Source: Moraxella oculi (GTDB lineage Bacteria > Pseudomonadota > Gammaproteobacteria > Pseudomonadales > Moraxellaceae). From it: a DNA stretch of 64,000 nt. The translations under genes were made by a program, and so were the position numbers. The notes under the pieces were generated by a model. That model did no database searches. It was not told the origin of the DNA and saw nothing but the letters and a program-made list of their open reading frames with translations. Below are positions 36,432-45,775 of the stretch, one piece after another (the first letter of the stretch is position 1; each line of letters opens with the position of its first letter). The DNA lies in the NCBI RefSeq assembly GCF_023336735.1, contig NZ_JAMBAQ010000005.1:49812-113811 (forward strand), given 5' to 3'.

Positions 36432-39400
36432 ATGGAAAAAAGCCATGAAGATGCCACGATTTTAAAGAAATTCATTCACAGTTACTACCACTGCTTACAC
36501 CATAGCATCGCAGATCAGCTTAGCGATGTTGAGTTGGCGGGTATGGCATTGCATCATTTTAGTCAACTAAAAAATCATGATGGGCAAGCACCCAGACTTT
36601 CGGTCATCAATCCTGTCAGTGATGAACATTACTTTTCTAGCAGGGGCAGTGTGGTTCAGATGACGGTGTTGGACCGCCCATTCTTGACCGACACAGTCAT
36701 GATGAGTCTTGAAAAGCAGGGTGTGTCAGTCAAGCGTATTCATAATGTGATTGTTAAAGTGGCTCGTGATGAGCAGGGTAACATCATTGATATTGCAGCG
36801 ACAGATGAAAGTGGTCATGACATTGCACAGCAATACTCCTTGTTGCATTGTGAAATCACTCGTCAAAGCGACAAGATGCTTAGTAATATTCATGATGCAC
36901 TGCTCATGAAAATACAGACGCTTGACATCATTGTCTCTGATTGGACACTCATGCGTAACAAACTGGCTGCCATTCGTGATGAGATGGTGAACATGCCAAT
37001 ACCGACAGAACCAAGTTCTAAGCAAGAAGTGTTAGAATTTTTGGATTGGATTGGTAGCGATCATTTCATCTTTATGGGATTTCGTGAATATCGCTTTGAC
37101 AAGCTGGGTGATGAAGCTGAGCTTTATTCGGTGGGTGGTAGTGGACTTGGGGTGTTGCGTGGGGCGTCAACGGATACCTTGTCGCAGAGTTTTCATCGAT
37201 TGCCTAGCCAGTTAAAGCATCTGCTTAGCTTACCGCGTGTGATTTTATTATCAAAATCTCGCCATGAATCTCCAGTACACCGCCCTGTATACATGGACTT
37301 TTTAGGCATTCATAAGTATGATGATGCTGGTCAGTTGGTGGGCGAGTATCGTTTTGTAGGATTATTGACCTCCCAAGCGTATCAAACAAGAGTGAATGAC
37401 ATTCCGCTATTGCGTCAAAAATCGGACGAAATCCTTGATATGTCAGGTCTGCCAAAAAATGGGCACAGTTATCTGAAGATGGCACACATCATCAATACAC
37501 TGCCTCGTGATGATCTGTTTCAAGCCAGTATTGATGAACTGTACCCAATGGTCAGTGCCATCAGCCAATTACAAGACAAAAACCGTCTGCGTCTGTTCAC
37601 ACGCATCGATCACTACCAGCGTTTTGTGTCGTGTTTGGTGTACATTCCACGCCATAAATTTGATACTCAGCTACGCATGAAGATCCAAAAAATCCTTACT
37701 GAAAGCTATGGTGGTGAATCGTCAAACTTCACGACAGAATTTAATGAGTTGCATCATGCACGCGTGCATATTCATGTGCGTACCACTCCAGGCAAGATCA
37801 ATGTGGTGGACACCACTGCCCTAGAAAATAAACTTGCTTCACTCATGCAAGACTGGTCAGATCACTACGCCAAAGCATTGAGTGAGGATTTGGGTGATGG
37901 GGAGGCTAATCGCATCATGCGTGATTATGGCGACCACATTCCTACCGCTTATAAAGAGCGTTATGACGCCAATACGGCAGTTGCAGATACCAAGCGACTG
38001 CTTGGTGTTAATGACGATAGCCCAATGGCATGGCGACTGTATCAGCCTGTGGGTGAGGGCAGCGACAGATTAACCCTAAAACTCTATGGGCAGGGTGAAC
38101 CATCAATCTTATCGCATGTGTTGCCAATACTAGAGAATTTTGGGGTGCTGGTGTTAAATGCCCAGACTTTCAAGTTTGATAATGCTCAACACGCATGGAT
38201 ACAAGAATACAAGCTAAAATTGCGTGATGGTATCAGTGTTGATCTTGATGCGGTGCGTCGCCAATTTGAGGATAGCTTGCGTGAGATTTGGCTGGGTCAT
38301 ATTGAGTCGGACAAGCTTAATGAATTGATTTTGACGACGCGATTGGGTGCTTATGATGTATTGATTTTGCGTGCGTTATCACGCTATATGGTACAAGCTT
38401 GTGCACCATTTTCCAATGATTATATTCATGCCACGCTTGTTAAAAATCCAGTACTTAGTGAACAACTGGTGGCATTGTTTCACGCTAAGATGTCGCCTAG
38501 TGTCATTGAACGCGATTTTGCCATTGAGACTGCTAAAAATGCCATCAATGAGACGCTTGCTCATGTACAAAGTCTGGATGAAGATCGGATCATCCGCTGG
38601 CTATTAGACTTGATAGAAGCAATGTTGCGTACCAATTTTTATCAAGTTGATGAACAGGGTTGTCGTAAAGACAGAGTGTCTTTCAAATTTGCTGCCAGTC
38701 AAATTCCGCATTTGATGAAACCTAAGCCAATGTTTGAAATTTATGTGTACTCACCAAGAATGGAGGGTGTGCATTTGCGTGGCGGTAAAGTGGCTCGTGG
38801 TGGACTAAGATGGTCTGATCGCATGGAAGATTACCGCACAGAGGTGTTGGGGCTTGTTAAGGCACAGATGGTTAAAAATGCCATCATTGTCCCTGTTGGT
38901 TCAAAAGGTGGCTTTGTATGTAAAGATCGCACCAAGGCAACAAGTCGTGAAAGCTGGCAGGCTGAAGGCGTGGCCTGCTACAAAACCTTCATTCGTGGCT
39001 TGCTTGATTTGACAGACAATCTAGTTAATGGTGAGGTTGTGCCACCCACCAACACCGTACGCCATGATGAAGATGACCCTTATTTGGTGGTGGCAGCCGA
39101 TAAAGGTACGGCAACTTTTTCAGATATCGCTAACCAGCTGTCAATTGAATACGGCTTTTGGTTACAAGATGCGTTTGCTTCTGGAGGTTCGGCAGGGTAT
39201 GATCATAAAGGCATGGGCATCACTGCTCGTGGTGCATGGGAGAGTGTTAAGCGTCATTTTCGCTTGATGAATAAAGACATACAGCAGCGTGATGAAATCA
39301 CCGTCATTGGTATTGGTGATATGTCTGGTGATGTTTTTGGTAATGGCATGCTATTGTCCAAGAATATCCGTTTGCAGGCTGCCTTTAACCATCTGCACAT

Positions 39401-40769
39401 TTTTATCGACCCAAATCCAGATGCGAAAATTTCTTTTGCTGAGCGTAAGCGTTTATTCCATTTGCCTCGTTCTATGTGGACTGATTATGACGCATCACTC
39501 ATTAGCGAGGGCGGTGGCGTTTTTAATCGTACTGATAAATCCATTCACATCACACCACAGATGAAAGAGGCATTTGACATTCAAGAAGATGTATTAACAC
39601 CTAATGAGCTGCTGCATCGACTGTTGCAATCACCTGTTGATCTTATTTGGAATGGTGGTATTGGTACTTATATTAAATCCTCTGACGAAGAGCATGCGGA
39701 TGTTGGCGATCGTGCTAATGACGCCATTCGTGTCAATGCAAAGCAAGTGCGTGCCAAGGTCGTTGGTGAAGGCGGTAATTTAGGCTGTACCCAACAGGGT
39801 CGTATTGAATATGCTAAGCATGGCGGGCGTATCTATACTGATGCCATTGACAATTCGGCAGGCGTGAACTGCTCTGACCATGAGGTAAATATTAAAATTT
39901 TACTCGGAGCGGTGGTTGAGCAAGATGAAATGACAATCAAGCAACGCAATGTGTTGCTTGAAAGCATGACCGACGAGGTGGCACAGTTGGTGTTACGCCA
40001 AAACTACCTACAACCACAAGCCATCGAACTTTCGGCACGCCAAGCGGTACAAAAACTGCCTGAACATCAAAGTTTCATGCGATTTTTGGAAAATGCAGAG
40101 CGTCTGGACAGAGTGATTGAATATTTGCCAAGTGATGAGCAACTCAAAGAACGCCAAGCATTAAAAATGGGATTGACCAACCCAGAGTTGGCTACTTTAT
40201 TGGCCTATGGCAAAATGTGGGTGTATGATGAATTACTCACAAGCACGCTGACAGATGATGTTTATTTCTTAAACGAACTGAAAAAATATTTCCCAAAAGC
40301 ACTCGATGTGCCGTATTTTGATGAAATGATTAAGCACCGCTTGCATCGTGAGATCATCAGTACCTATCTGGCAAATGGTCTGGTAAACCGCTTGGGTATT
40401 GAGACAGTATTTGACATTCATCAATCCACAAAGCGTAGCATTGAGGATATTGCACGAGCTTATGCAGTGGTGCGTGATGCTGTTGGAGTGCAACGATTGT
40501 GGCAAGAATTGGAATCGCTGGATAATAAAGTTGGTGCGGAAATCCAGCTGGATATTGAGCTTGATATTCGCCTAGCCATTCATCAGGCCATCACATCGCT
40601 GCTTACCAAGCATCAAGTCATTGATGTGGCACAGTTAACCGCTCAGCCAATTCAGCCTACTTCTTTTGATGCTGATTATGCCAAGATGCTTGAAAGTCGA
40701 GGTGTGCCAACTGCATCTGCAGAAATGTTCGCTCAGCTGCCCATACAAGTCTTAAACTTTGCTGGTTGA
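36432..40769 (+). CDS. gdhB: NAD-specific glutamate dehydrogenase, large type
   Basis: At least 1445 residues. It belongs to the large bacterial NAD-GDH family that deaminates glutamate to 2-oxoglutarate. Seen: N-terminal ACT-like regulatory repeats, EFLDWIGSDHFIFMGFREY, the dehydrogenase core GGLRWSDRMEDYRTEVLGL, the catalytic-lysine stretch QMVKNAIIVPVGSKGGF, GIGDMSGDVFGNGML, and GEGGNLGCTQQGRIEY. The 5' end is odd. The ATG with the good ribosome binding site (36379) opens another frame ending at 36465, while the GDH frame is open from 36399 and reads LASIIGIAMEKSHEDA. One missing base near 36408-36411 would join them; otherwise translation starts at the ATG 36432. Confidence 0.9.
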   Translation: MEKSHEDATILKKFIHSYYHCLHHSIADQLSDVELAGMALHHFSQLKNHDGQAPRLSVINPVSDEHYFSSRGSVVQMTVLDRPFLTDTVMMSLEKQGVSVKRIHNVIVKVARDEQGNIIDIAATDESGHDIAQQYSLLHCEITRQSDKMLSNIHDALLMKIQTLDIIVSDWTLMRNKLAAIRDEMVNMPIPTEPSSKQEVLEFLDWIGSDHFIFMGFREYRFDKLGDEAELYSVGGSGLGVLRGASTDTLSQSFHRLPSQLKHLLSLPRVILLSKSRHESPVHRPVYMDFLGIHKYDDAGQLVGEYRFVGLLTSQAYQTRVNDIPLLRQKSDEILDMSGLPKNGHSYLKMAHIINTLPRDDLFQASIDELYPMVSAISQLQDKNRLRLFTRIDHYQRFVSCLVYIPRHKFDTQLRMKIQKILTESYGGESSNFTTEFNELHHARVHIHVRTTPGKINVVDTTALENKLASLMQDWSDHYAKALSEDLGDGEANRIMRDYGDHIPTAYKERYDANTAVADTKRLLGVNDDSPMAWRLYQPVGEGSDRLTLKLYGQGEPSILSHVLPILENFGVLVLNAQTFKFDNAQHAWIQEYKLKLRDGISVDLDAVRRQFEDSLREIWLGHIESDKLNELILTTRLGAYDVLILRALSRYMVQACAPFSNDYIHATLVKNPVLSEQLVALFHAKMSPSVIERDFAIETAKNAINETLAHVQSLDEDRIIRWLLDLIEAMLRTNFYQVDEQGCRKDRVSFKFAASQIPHLMKPKPMFEIYVYSPRMEGVHLRGGKVARGGLRWSDRMEDYRTEVLGLVKAQMVKNAIIVPVGSKGGFVCKDRTKATSRESWQAEGVACYKTFIRGLLDLTDNLVNGEVVPPTNTVRHDEDDPYLVVAADKGTATFSDIANQLSIEYGFWLQDAFASGGSAGYDHKGMGITARGAWESVKRHFRLMNKDIQQRDEITVIGIGDMSGDVFGNGMLLSKNIRLQAAFNHLHIFIDPNPDAKISFAERKRLFHLPRSMWTDYDASLISEGGGVFNRTDKSIHITPQMKEAFDIQEDVLTPNELLHRLLQSPVDLIWNGGIGTYIKSSDEEHADVGDRANDAIRVNAKQVRAKVVGEGGNLGCTQQGRIEYAKHGGRIYTDAIDNSAGVNCSDHEVNIKILLGAVVEQDEMTIKQRNVLLESMTDEVAQLVLRQNYLQPQAIELSARQAVQKLPEHQSFMRFLENAERLDRVIEYLPSDEQLKERQALKMGLTNPELATLLAYGKMWVYDELLTSTLTDDVYFLNELKKYFPKALDVPYFDEMIKHRLHREIISTYLANGLVNRLGIETVFDIHQSTKRSIEDIARAYAVVRDAVGVQRLWQELESLDNKVGAEIQLDIELDIRLAIHQAITSLLTKHQVIDVAQLTAQPIQPTSFDADYAKMLESRGVPTASAEMFAQLPIQVLNFAG

Positions 40770-40781
40770 TTTACCACAATA

Positions 40782-40816
40782 AAAAACACCCCAATATGAG
40801 AATTTGGGGTGTTTTT
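40782..40816 (+). terminator. gdh terminator
   Basis: A 13-bp stem AAAAACACCCCAA (40782-40794) and TTGGGGTGTTTTT (40804-40816) with a 9-base loop. It is symmetric enough to serve the convergent rnd gene too. Confidence 0.9.
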
Positions 40817-40852
40817 ATTGAGTGTGTTTTGTAGAATGTCTATTGTCTCATT

Positions 40853-42082
40853 TTATTCTAAGTTTAATCCAGCTAGGATTTGTGGTTTGTATTGTCTTAG
40901 AATAGGTAATAGAGTATCTATCACCCAAGCTTTACGGTAGCCTTGCAGTCCAAATGGCAACTCATCATCAGGTATGTCCTGAGCGACCATGATCAGCAAG
41001 TCATTAATCCATCGACCTTTTAACAGCAGATTCTCTGGAATGTTGGTTGATTGACCATAAGCACTGATGGCTTGATCTAATGCATTTTTAAAGGGCTTTT
41101 CCTTGCTTCGGTAGATTGGTGGTGGCAAGGGTGGTAGTTTTTCCTGTGGTTGGGATTTGACCATGCGAATGATGCGTATGATTTCATCACCATACTTACG
41201 CAATGAGCCACGATTGATGGTGGTTCTTGCTAAGAGTTTGATGCTGTCAGGCAGTATTTCGATGATTTCACGCATCGCTTGCTTGTTAATGATGAAAGTT
41301 CTGGGTTCATTGATTGCTCGTGCTAATACTTCTCGCCACATGACCAGCTCTTTTAATACGCCTATTTGTAGTCTGTTGTACTCAGGAGTATAAAACTCCA
41401 AATATAAAGCGTCATCGCTGATGTTGGTAATGTCATGCAGCTCTTTAGCATAGATATTGCTGTCTTCATGAGCATGATGAAGTGTGTTTTTTTCTTCCAG
41501 CTTGCTTTTGACCGCTTTGTAAAGAGTGAGTAAGTAACGCACATCATTGGCGGCGTAGATTTCTTGTTCTGGGCTTAGTGGTCTGTTTAACCAGTCGGAT
41601 TTGCTTTCACCTTTGTCGAGCTTAACACCTAAGATTTCGCTCACCGCTTGGCTGTATCCCATCTGTGTTCTGCCAGTCAAGTATGCCACGCCAATTTGCA
41701 CATCAAAAACATTGGTCAAGGGGGTATTTTTGGCAAGCGAATAAAAAATACCCAAATCCTCACCGCACGCATACCAAACCATCATCGGCACCTCAATGAG
41801 TGCCTGCCATAAATCGGTCAGATCCAATGTGGGAGCATCGACCAAATAAATGGCCTGTCCAGTATTGATTTGCAAAAGTGCTAAGATGGGATGATAGGTG
41901 GAGCGTCTGATGAATTCGGTGTCTAGTGCAACAATATCAATAGAATCGATCTCATCAATGAGTGCGTACAGCTCATCTTCGGTATGTACCCATAAGGTGG
42001 GCAAATCATCTAAGGTGAGACAATCGATATCATGGGCACGAAAAAAACCAAATTGTTCGTTGCTGGCGGTCAAATCAGTCAT
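40853..42082 (-). CDS. rnd: Ribonuclease D
   Basis: 409 residues, 3'-to-5' exonuclease for tRNA maturation. The DEDDy exonuclease domain shows motif I VALDTEFIRRSTYHP, motif II in VWYACGEDLGIFY, and motif III YAANDVRYLLTLY. An HRDC domain follows (VLKELVMWREVLARAINEPRTFI), then a C-terminal HRDC-like part. It starts after recR: the recR stop and this ATG are separated by one base, which suggests one transcript ybaB-recR-rnd. Confidence 0.93.
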   Translation of the reverse strand: MTDLTASNEQFGFFRAHDIDCLTLDDLPTLWVHTEDELYALIDEIDSIDIVALDTEFIRRSTYHPILALLQINTGQAIYLVDAPTLDLTDLWQALIEVPMMVWYACGEDLGIFYSLAKNTPLTNVFDVQIGVAYLTGRTQMGYSQAVSEILGVKLDKGESKSDWLNRPLSPEQEIYAANDVRYLLTLYKAVKSKLEEKNTLHHAHEDSNIYAKELHDITNISDDALYLEFYTPEYNRLQIGVLKELVMWREVLARAINEPRTFIINKQAMREIIEILPDSIKLLARTTINRGSLRKYGDEIIRIIRMVKSQPQEKLPPLPPPIYRSKEKPFKNALDQAISAYGQSTNIPENLLLKGRWINDLLIMVAQDIPDDELPFGLQGYRKAWVIDTLLPILRQYKPQILAGLNLE

Positions 42083-42083
42083 A

Positions 42084-42677
42084 TCAAATAAAAGCGCGGT
42101 TTTGTAAAGCTTGGTGTAGAGTCAGACTGTCAACATATTCAAGCTCACCACCAATGGGAATGCCTTGAGCCAGTCTGGTAATCTTCTTGACATGAGGTCT
42201 GGCGACATCATTGATAAAAAAAGCGGTCGTCTGTCCTTCAATGGTAGCCCCTGTGGCCAAAATCAGTTCTTGAATTGGTTCGTTTTTTAGTCGGAAAATC
42301 AATTCATCAATATTCAAATCGTCTGCACCGATGCCATCAATGGGAGATAAGTGCCCCCCTAAAACAAAATATCTGCCACGGTAAGCACCACTTTGTTCAA
42401 TAGCCATCACATCAGACGCACTTTCAACCACGCACAATATGCTTTCATCACGACGAGAATCAGTACAGATAGGGCAGACATCATCATCACTGAATGAATG
42501 GCAATATCGGCATTCAATGATATCGCGCATGGCGGTATCAAGTGCTTGGGCAAGACTGATTCCTTGTGGGCGTTTTTTAGCAAGTAATTGCAACGCCATG
42601 CGTTGGGCGGTTTTTTGTCCAACGCCAGGCAAATGTTGCAACTCTTTGACCAAATGTTCAAAATTGGGGGTTAGCAC
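42084..42677 (-). CDS. recR: Recombination mediator protein RecR
   Basis: About 197 residues, the normal size. Seen: a helix-hairpin-helix ([20 protein letters not shown]), a four-cysteine zinc finger ([16 protein letters not shown]), and a Toprim domain ([16 protein letters not shown] to [14 protein letters not shown]). RecR loads RecA at gaps with RecO/RecF. The GTG at 42677 is chosen as start because it lies 10 bases after the ybaB stop and fits the family; the longer frame upstream runs through ybaB in another phase. Confidence 0.94.
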   Translation of the reverse strand: MLTPNFEHLVKELQHLPGVGQKTAQRMALQLLAKKRPQGISLAQALDTAMRDIIECRYCHSFSDDDVCPICTDSRRDESILCVVESASDVMAIEQSGAYRGRYFVLGGHLSPIDGIGADDLNIDELIFRLKNEPIQELILATGATIEGQTTAFFINDVARPHVKKITRLAQGIPIGGELEYVDSLTLHQALQNRAFI

Positions 42678-42687
42678 GGCAGATCGC

Positions 42688-43020
42688 TTAGCCAAACAGA
42701 CCTTGCATGCTTTTTGGCAGACCCATGCCTGTGGTGGCACCAGCCATAACCTCTTCGTGCAGTTCGTCAGCTTGACGCACCGCATCATTGACAGCAGCAG
42801 CCACCAAGTCTTCAATCATATCAGGTTCATCATCCATCAAGCTTGGATCAATGCTTAAACGCTTGATGACATGGCGACCTGTCATGGTTACTTTAACCAA
42901 TCCATTCCCCGCCTCGCCATGCACTTCTTTCTTGGCAAGGCTTGCTTTGGCAGCTTCAACATTCTTTTCGACTTGCTGTTGCATCGCTTGGGCTTGCTGC
43001 ATGAGTGCTTGAATATTCAT
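42688..43020 (-). CDS. ybaB: YbaB/EbfC family nucleoid-associated protein
   Basis: 110 residues, dimeric DNA-binding protein. Seen: a coiled N-terminal helix rich in Gln and Met ([16 protein letters not shown]), the core [20 protein letters not shown], and [18 protein letters not shown]. The gene directly precedes recR, the most common neighbourhood of this family. It often lies behind dnaX, but dnaX is not here; nrdA is the next upstream gene. Confidence 0.94.
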   Translation of the reverse strand: MNIQALMQQAQAMQQQVEKNVEAAKASLAKKEVHGEAGNGLVKVTMTGRHVIKRLSIDPSLMDDEPDMIEDLVAAAVNDAVRQADELHEEVMAGATTGMGLPKSMQGLFG

Positions 43021-43117
43021 GAGATGTTCCTAAGTATTTAATGAATGATGAAAATATTATAACACATATTTATTGGCTAAAAAAATCTAAGTGGCGAACT
43101 TGCCAATCAGCTTCATA

Positions 43118-45394
43118 TCATAGCTTACACGCACCACCAGCACAGCCATCATCCATGTCGCTTTGACTGTCATCTGCACCATCACGAGTATTGTGATAAT
43201 ACAAGGTCTTAACACCAAACTTATAGGCGGTGAGTAGGTCTTGGATCAGAACTTTCATCGGCACCTTTCCGCCGTCAAATTTAGCAGGGTCATAGTTGGT
43301 ATTGGCAGAAATGCTTTGGTCAATGAATTTTTGCATGATGCCGACCAGTCTGAGATATCCTTCGTTATTTGGGATTTGCCACAGTAACTCATAATGATAA
43401 GCCAGGCGTTCGATTTCAGGGACGACCTGTTTTAAAATGCCGTCTTTGGATTGCTTGATGGACACCAAACCTCGGGGCGGTTCAATGCCATTGGTGGCAT
43501 TGGCGATTTGTGAGCTGGTTTCTGATGGCATGAGTGCGGTCAGTGTTGAATTTCTAAGCCCGTGTGTTTTAATTTCGTTACGCAACACTTCCCAGTCGTA
43601 ATGCAAAGGCTCCTGACAAATCGTATCTAAGTCTGATTTGTAAGTGTCGATCGGTAAGATGCCTTGGCTATAAGTGGTTTGGTCAAACCAAGGGCAGGCC
43701 CCCTGTTCTTTGGCAAGCTTATTCGATGCTTTTAATAAATAATATTGTAATGCCTCAAAAGTTCGGTGTGTCAAGCCCAATGCGGCATTGTCTGAATAGC
43801 GAGTACCATTTTTTGCCAAATAATAAGCAAAGTTAATCACGCCTACGCCCAAAGTACGGCGATTCAAACTGCCTTTTTTGGCAGCAGCGACTGGATAGTC
43901 TTGATAATCAAGCAGGGCATCTAAAGCGCGTACGATGAGTTCAGCAGGCTCTTCAATATCGGTTAAGTTGTTGATTTTGCCTAAATTAATGGCTGATAGG
44001 GTGCAAAGTGCAATTTCACCGTTTTCATCGTTAATGTTGTTAAGTGGTTTGGTTGGTAAGGCGATTTCCATGCACAAATTCGACTGGCGAATTGGTGCAA
44101 CGCTTGGATCAAACGGACTGTGTGTGTTGCAGTGATCAACATTTTGTATGTAAATACGACCTGTGCTGGCACGCTCTTGGAGCATGATGCTAAACAACTC
44201 TCTGGCAGAGATGCGATGTTTTCTGATGGTTTTATCAGCTTCATACTGACTGTATAGGCGTTCAAACTCGGCTTGGTCAGCAAAAAATGCCTCATACAAT
44301 CCAGGAACATCTGATGGTGAAAATAGCGTGATTTCTTTGTTTTGGATCAGGCGGGTATATAGGGTTTTATTAATTTGAACCCCATAATCCATGTGTCGAA
44401 CACGATTATCTTCGACGCCACGATTATTTTTTAACACCAGAAGATTTTCGATTTCTAAATGCCACATTGGATAAAACAAGGTTGCTGCACCACCACGCAC
44501 ACCACCTTGAGAGCAGGATTTGACCGCCGCTTGAAACATCTTAAAAAATGGAATGCAACCTGTGTGTTGAGCTTCACCACCACGAATTGGTGAGCCTAAC
44601 GCACGGATTGCCCCTGCATTGATGCCGATACCTGCACGCTGTGATACATAGCGAACGATGGCAGAAGTGGTGGCGTTGATGCTGTCTAAATTATCATCAC
44701 ACTCTATCAGTACGCATGAGCTGAATTGGCGAGTGGGTGTGCGTACGCCTGCCATGATGGGGGTTGGTAGTGAAATGTAGAAATTAGAAGTGGCATCATA
44801 AAAACGCTTCACATAATCCAGTCTTTCGGATCGGTCATAGCCTGCAAACAGACACATGCCAACAAGAACATACAAAAACTGTGGGCTTTCATAGACTTGC
44901 TTAGTCACACGGTCTTGCACAAGATATTTACCCATCATTTGCTCAACGGCGGCGTACGCCAGGTTCATGTCTCGATGGTGATCTATGTGGTTGTTAAGCA
45001 CTTCAAATTCTTCTTTGGAATAATCCTCCAAAATGTGTTTGTCATACTTGCCTTGTGCGGTGAGCTTGACGACATGATCGTACAGATGGGGCGGTTCAAA
45101 AGTGCCATAGGCGATTTTACGCAAATGAAAAATTGCCAATCGTGCTGCCAGATATTGATAATCAGGCGTATCAGTAGAAATGAGATCGGCTGCTGCTTTG
45201 ATGATGGTTTCATGGATGTCGCAGGTGGCAATTCCATCGTAAAATTGAATGTGTGATTTGAGTTCTACTTGGGATACGGAGACATTGGTCAAGCCTTCAG
45301 CTGCCCAATTAATCACCTTGTGGATTTTTTCTAGATCAATCGGTTCCGATTTGCCATTTCGTTTTGTCACTTGGATTTTGTCGATGTGTACCAT
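43118..45394 (-). CDS. nrdA: Class Ia ribonucleotide reductase, alpha subunit
   Basis: 758 residues. It reduces ribonucleoside diphosphates with NrdB. Seen: an N-terminal ATP-cone (VTKRNGKSEPIDLEKIHKVI), the active-site cysteine in TRQFSSCVLIECDDNLDSI, the barrel stretch GGVRGGAATLFYPMWHLEIE, RQSNLCMEI with the second active-site Cys, LGVGVINFAYYLA, MPSETSSQIANATNGIEPPRG, and a C-terminal CAGGACKL with the shuttle cysteines. It is separated from nrdB-yfaE by 22 kb and has its own upstream region. Confidence 0.97.
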   Translation of the reverse strand: MVHIDKIQVTKRNGKSEPIDLEKIHKVINWAAEGLTNVSVSQVELKSHIQFYDGIATCDIHETIIKAAADLISTDTPDYQYLAARLAIFHLRKIAYGTFEPPHLYDHVVKLTAQGKYDKHILEDYSKEEFEVLNNHIDHHRDMNLAYAAVEQMMGKYLVQDRVTKQVYESPQFLYVLVGMCLFAGYDRSERLDYVKRFYDATSNFYISLPTPIMAGVRTPTRQFSSCVLIECDDNLDSINATTSAIVRYVSQRAGIGINAGAIRALGSPIRGGEAQHTGCIPFFKMFQAAVKSCSQGGVRGGAATLFYPMWHLEIENLLVLKNNRGVEDNRVRHMDYGVQINKTLYTRLIQNKEITLFSPSDVPGLYEAFFADQAEFERLYSQYEADKTIRKHRISARELFSIMLQERASTGRIYIQNVDHCNTHSPFDPSVAPIRQSNLCMEIALPTKPLNNINDENGEIALCTLSAINLGKINNLTDIEEPAELIVRALDALLDYQDYPVAAAKKGSLNRRTLGVGVINFAYYLAKNGTRYSDNAALGLTHRTFEALQYYLLKASNKLAKEQGACPWFDQTTYSQGILPIDTYKSDLDTICQEPLHYDWEVLRNEIKTHGLRNSTLTALMPSETSSQIANATNGIEPPRGLVSIKQSKDGILKQVVPEIERLAYHYELLWQIPNNEGYLRLVGIMQKFIDQSISANTNYDPAKFDGGKVPMKVLIQDLLTAYKFGVKTLYYHNTRDGADDSQSDMDDGCAGGACKL

Positions 45395-45730
45395 GAACGC
45401 AGTTTTCCGTATGATGAATCAATTAAAAGAATGATGCCACTTTTTGATGAATGTGTGCCAATATGGGTAAAAATCATGTTTTTTGAATGGTCAAAAGCAC
45501 CAATATGGGAGAATTTAACTTGATGGTTTTTATTACCATATCTAGACGAATTCTCCAAAGACAGCACAATATATCCTAAAAATTTTGAAAAAACTAGCTT
45601 GTTTTTTTGGTGATTTTATGAATGAGTTTTTGGTAATTTATGGAGGCTATGACAGATAAGGGGGGTGGGGTTGTCAATACCTTTTTTTAATTTTTTTTTG
45701 ACTGAATGGTCTGTGATTTTTTGGTATAAA
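45395..45730. other. Intergenic region upstream of nrdA
   Basis: About 335 bases. It holds the nrdA promoter and leader on the minus strand. A half-conserved NrdR-like box (GCACAATATATCC at 45564-45576) is present, but its second half does not match the consensus. T-rich runs of 7-9 bases lie between 45600 and 45700. Small frames here are not convincing. Confidence 0.35.
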
Positions 45731-45760
45731 AAAGTACGCACTCAGTTAAGTGCGTACTTT
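45731..45760 (-). terminator. putA terminator
   Basis: A 12-bp perfect stem AAAGTACGCACT (45731-45742) and AGTGCGTACTTT (45749-45760), 6-base loop, T run on the minus strand, 15 bases after the putA stop. Confidence 0.9.
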
Positions 45761-45775
45761 GGCAAGGTGAAATCA

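Noticed and set aside
36435..36441. Poly-A as a programmed -1 frameshift site at the gdh start
   Set aside because: The heptamer G AAA AAA does not fit X XXY YYZ, no stem-loop follows, and the GDH-like sequence extends upstream of the site, so a missing base is simpler.
42678..42815. Longer N-terminus for RecR
   Set aside because: It overlaps ybaB in another frame and gives a Trp/Leu-rich non-family sequence; the GTG at 42677 fits length and spacing.
45367..45567. 66-codon minus-strand frame overlapping the nrdA start
   Set aside because: Overlaps the nrdA 5' end in another frame, has no ribosome binding site and has a low-complexity composition; likely chance.
45564..45579. Possible NrdR box upstream of nrdA
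   Set aside because: Only one half matches the 16-base consensus; the other half (CCTAA side) does not, and no partner box at the usual spacing was found.
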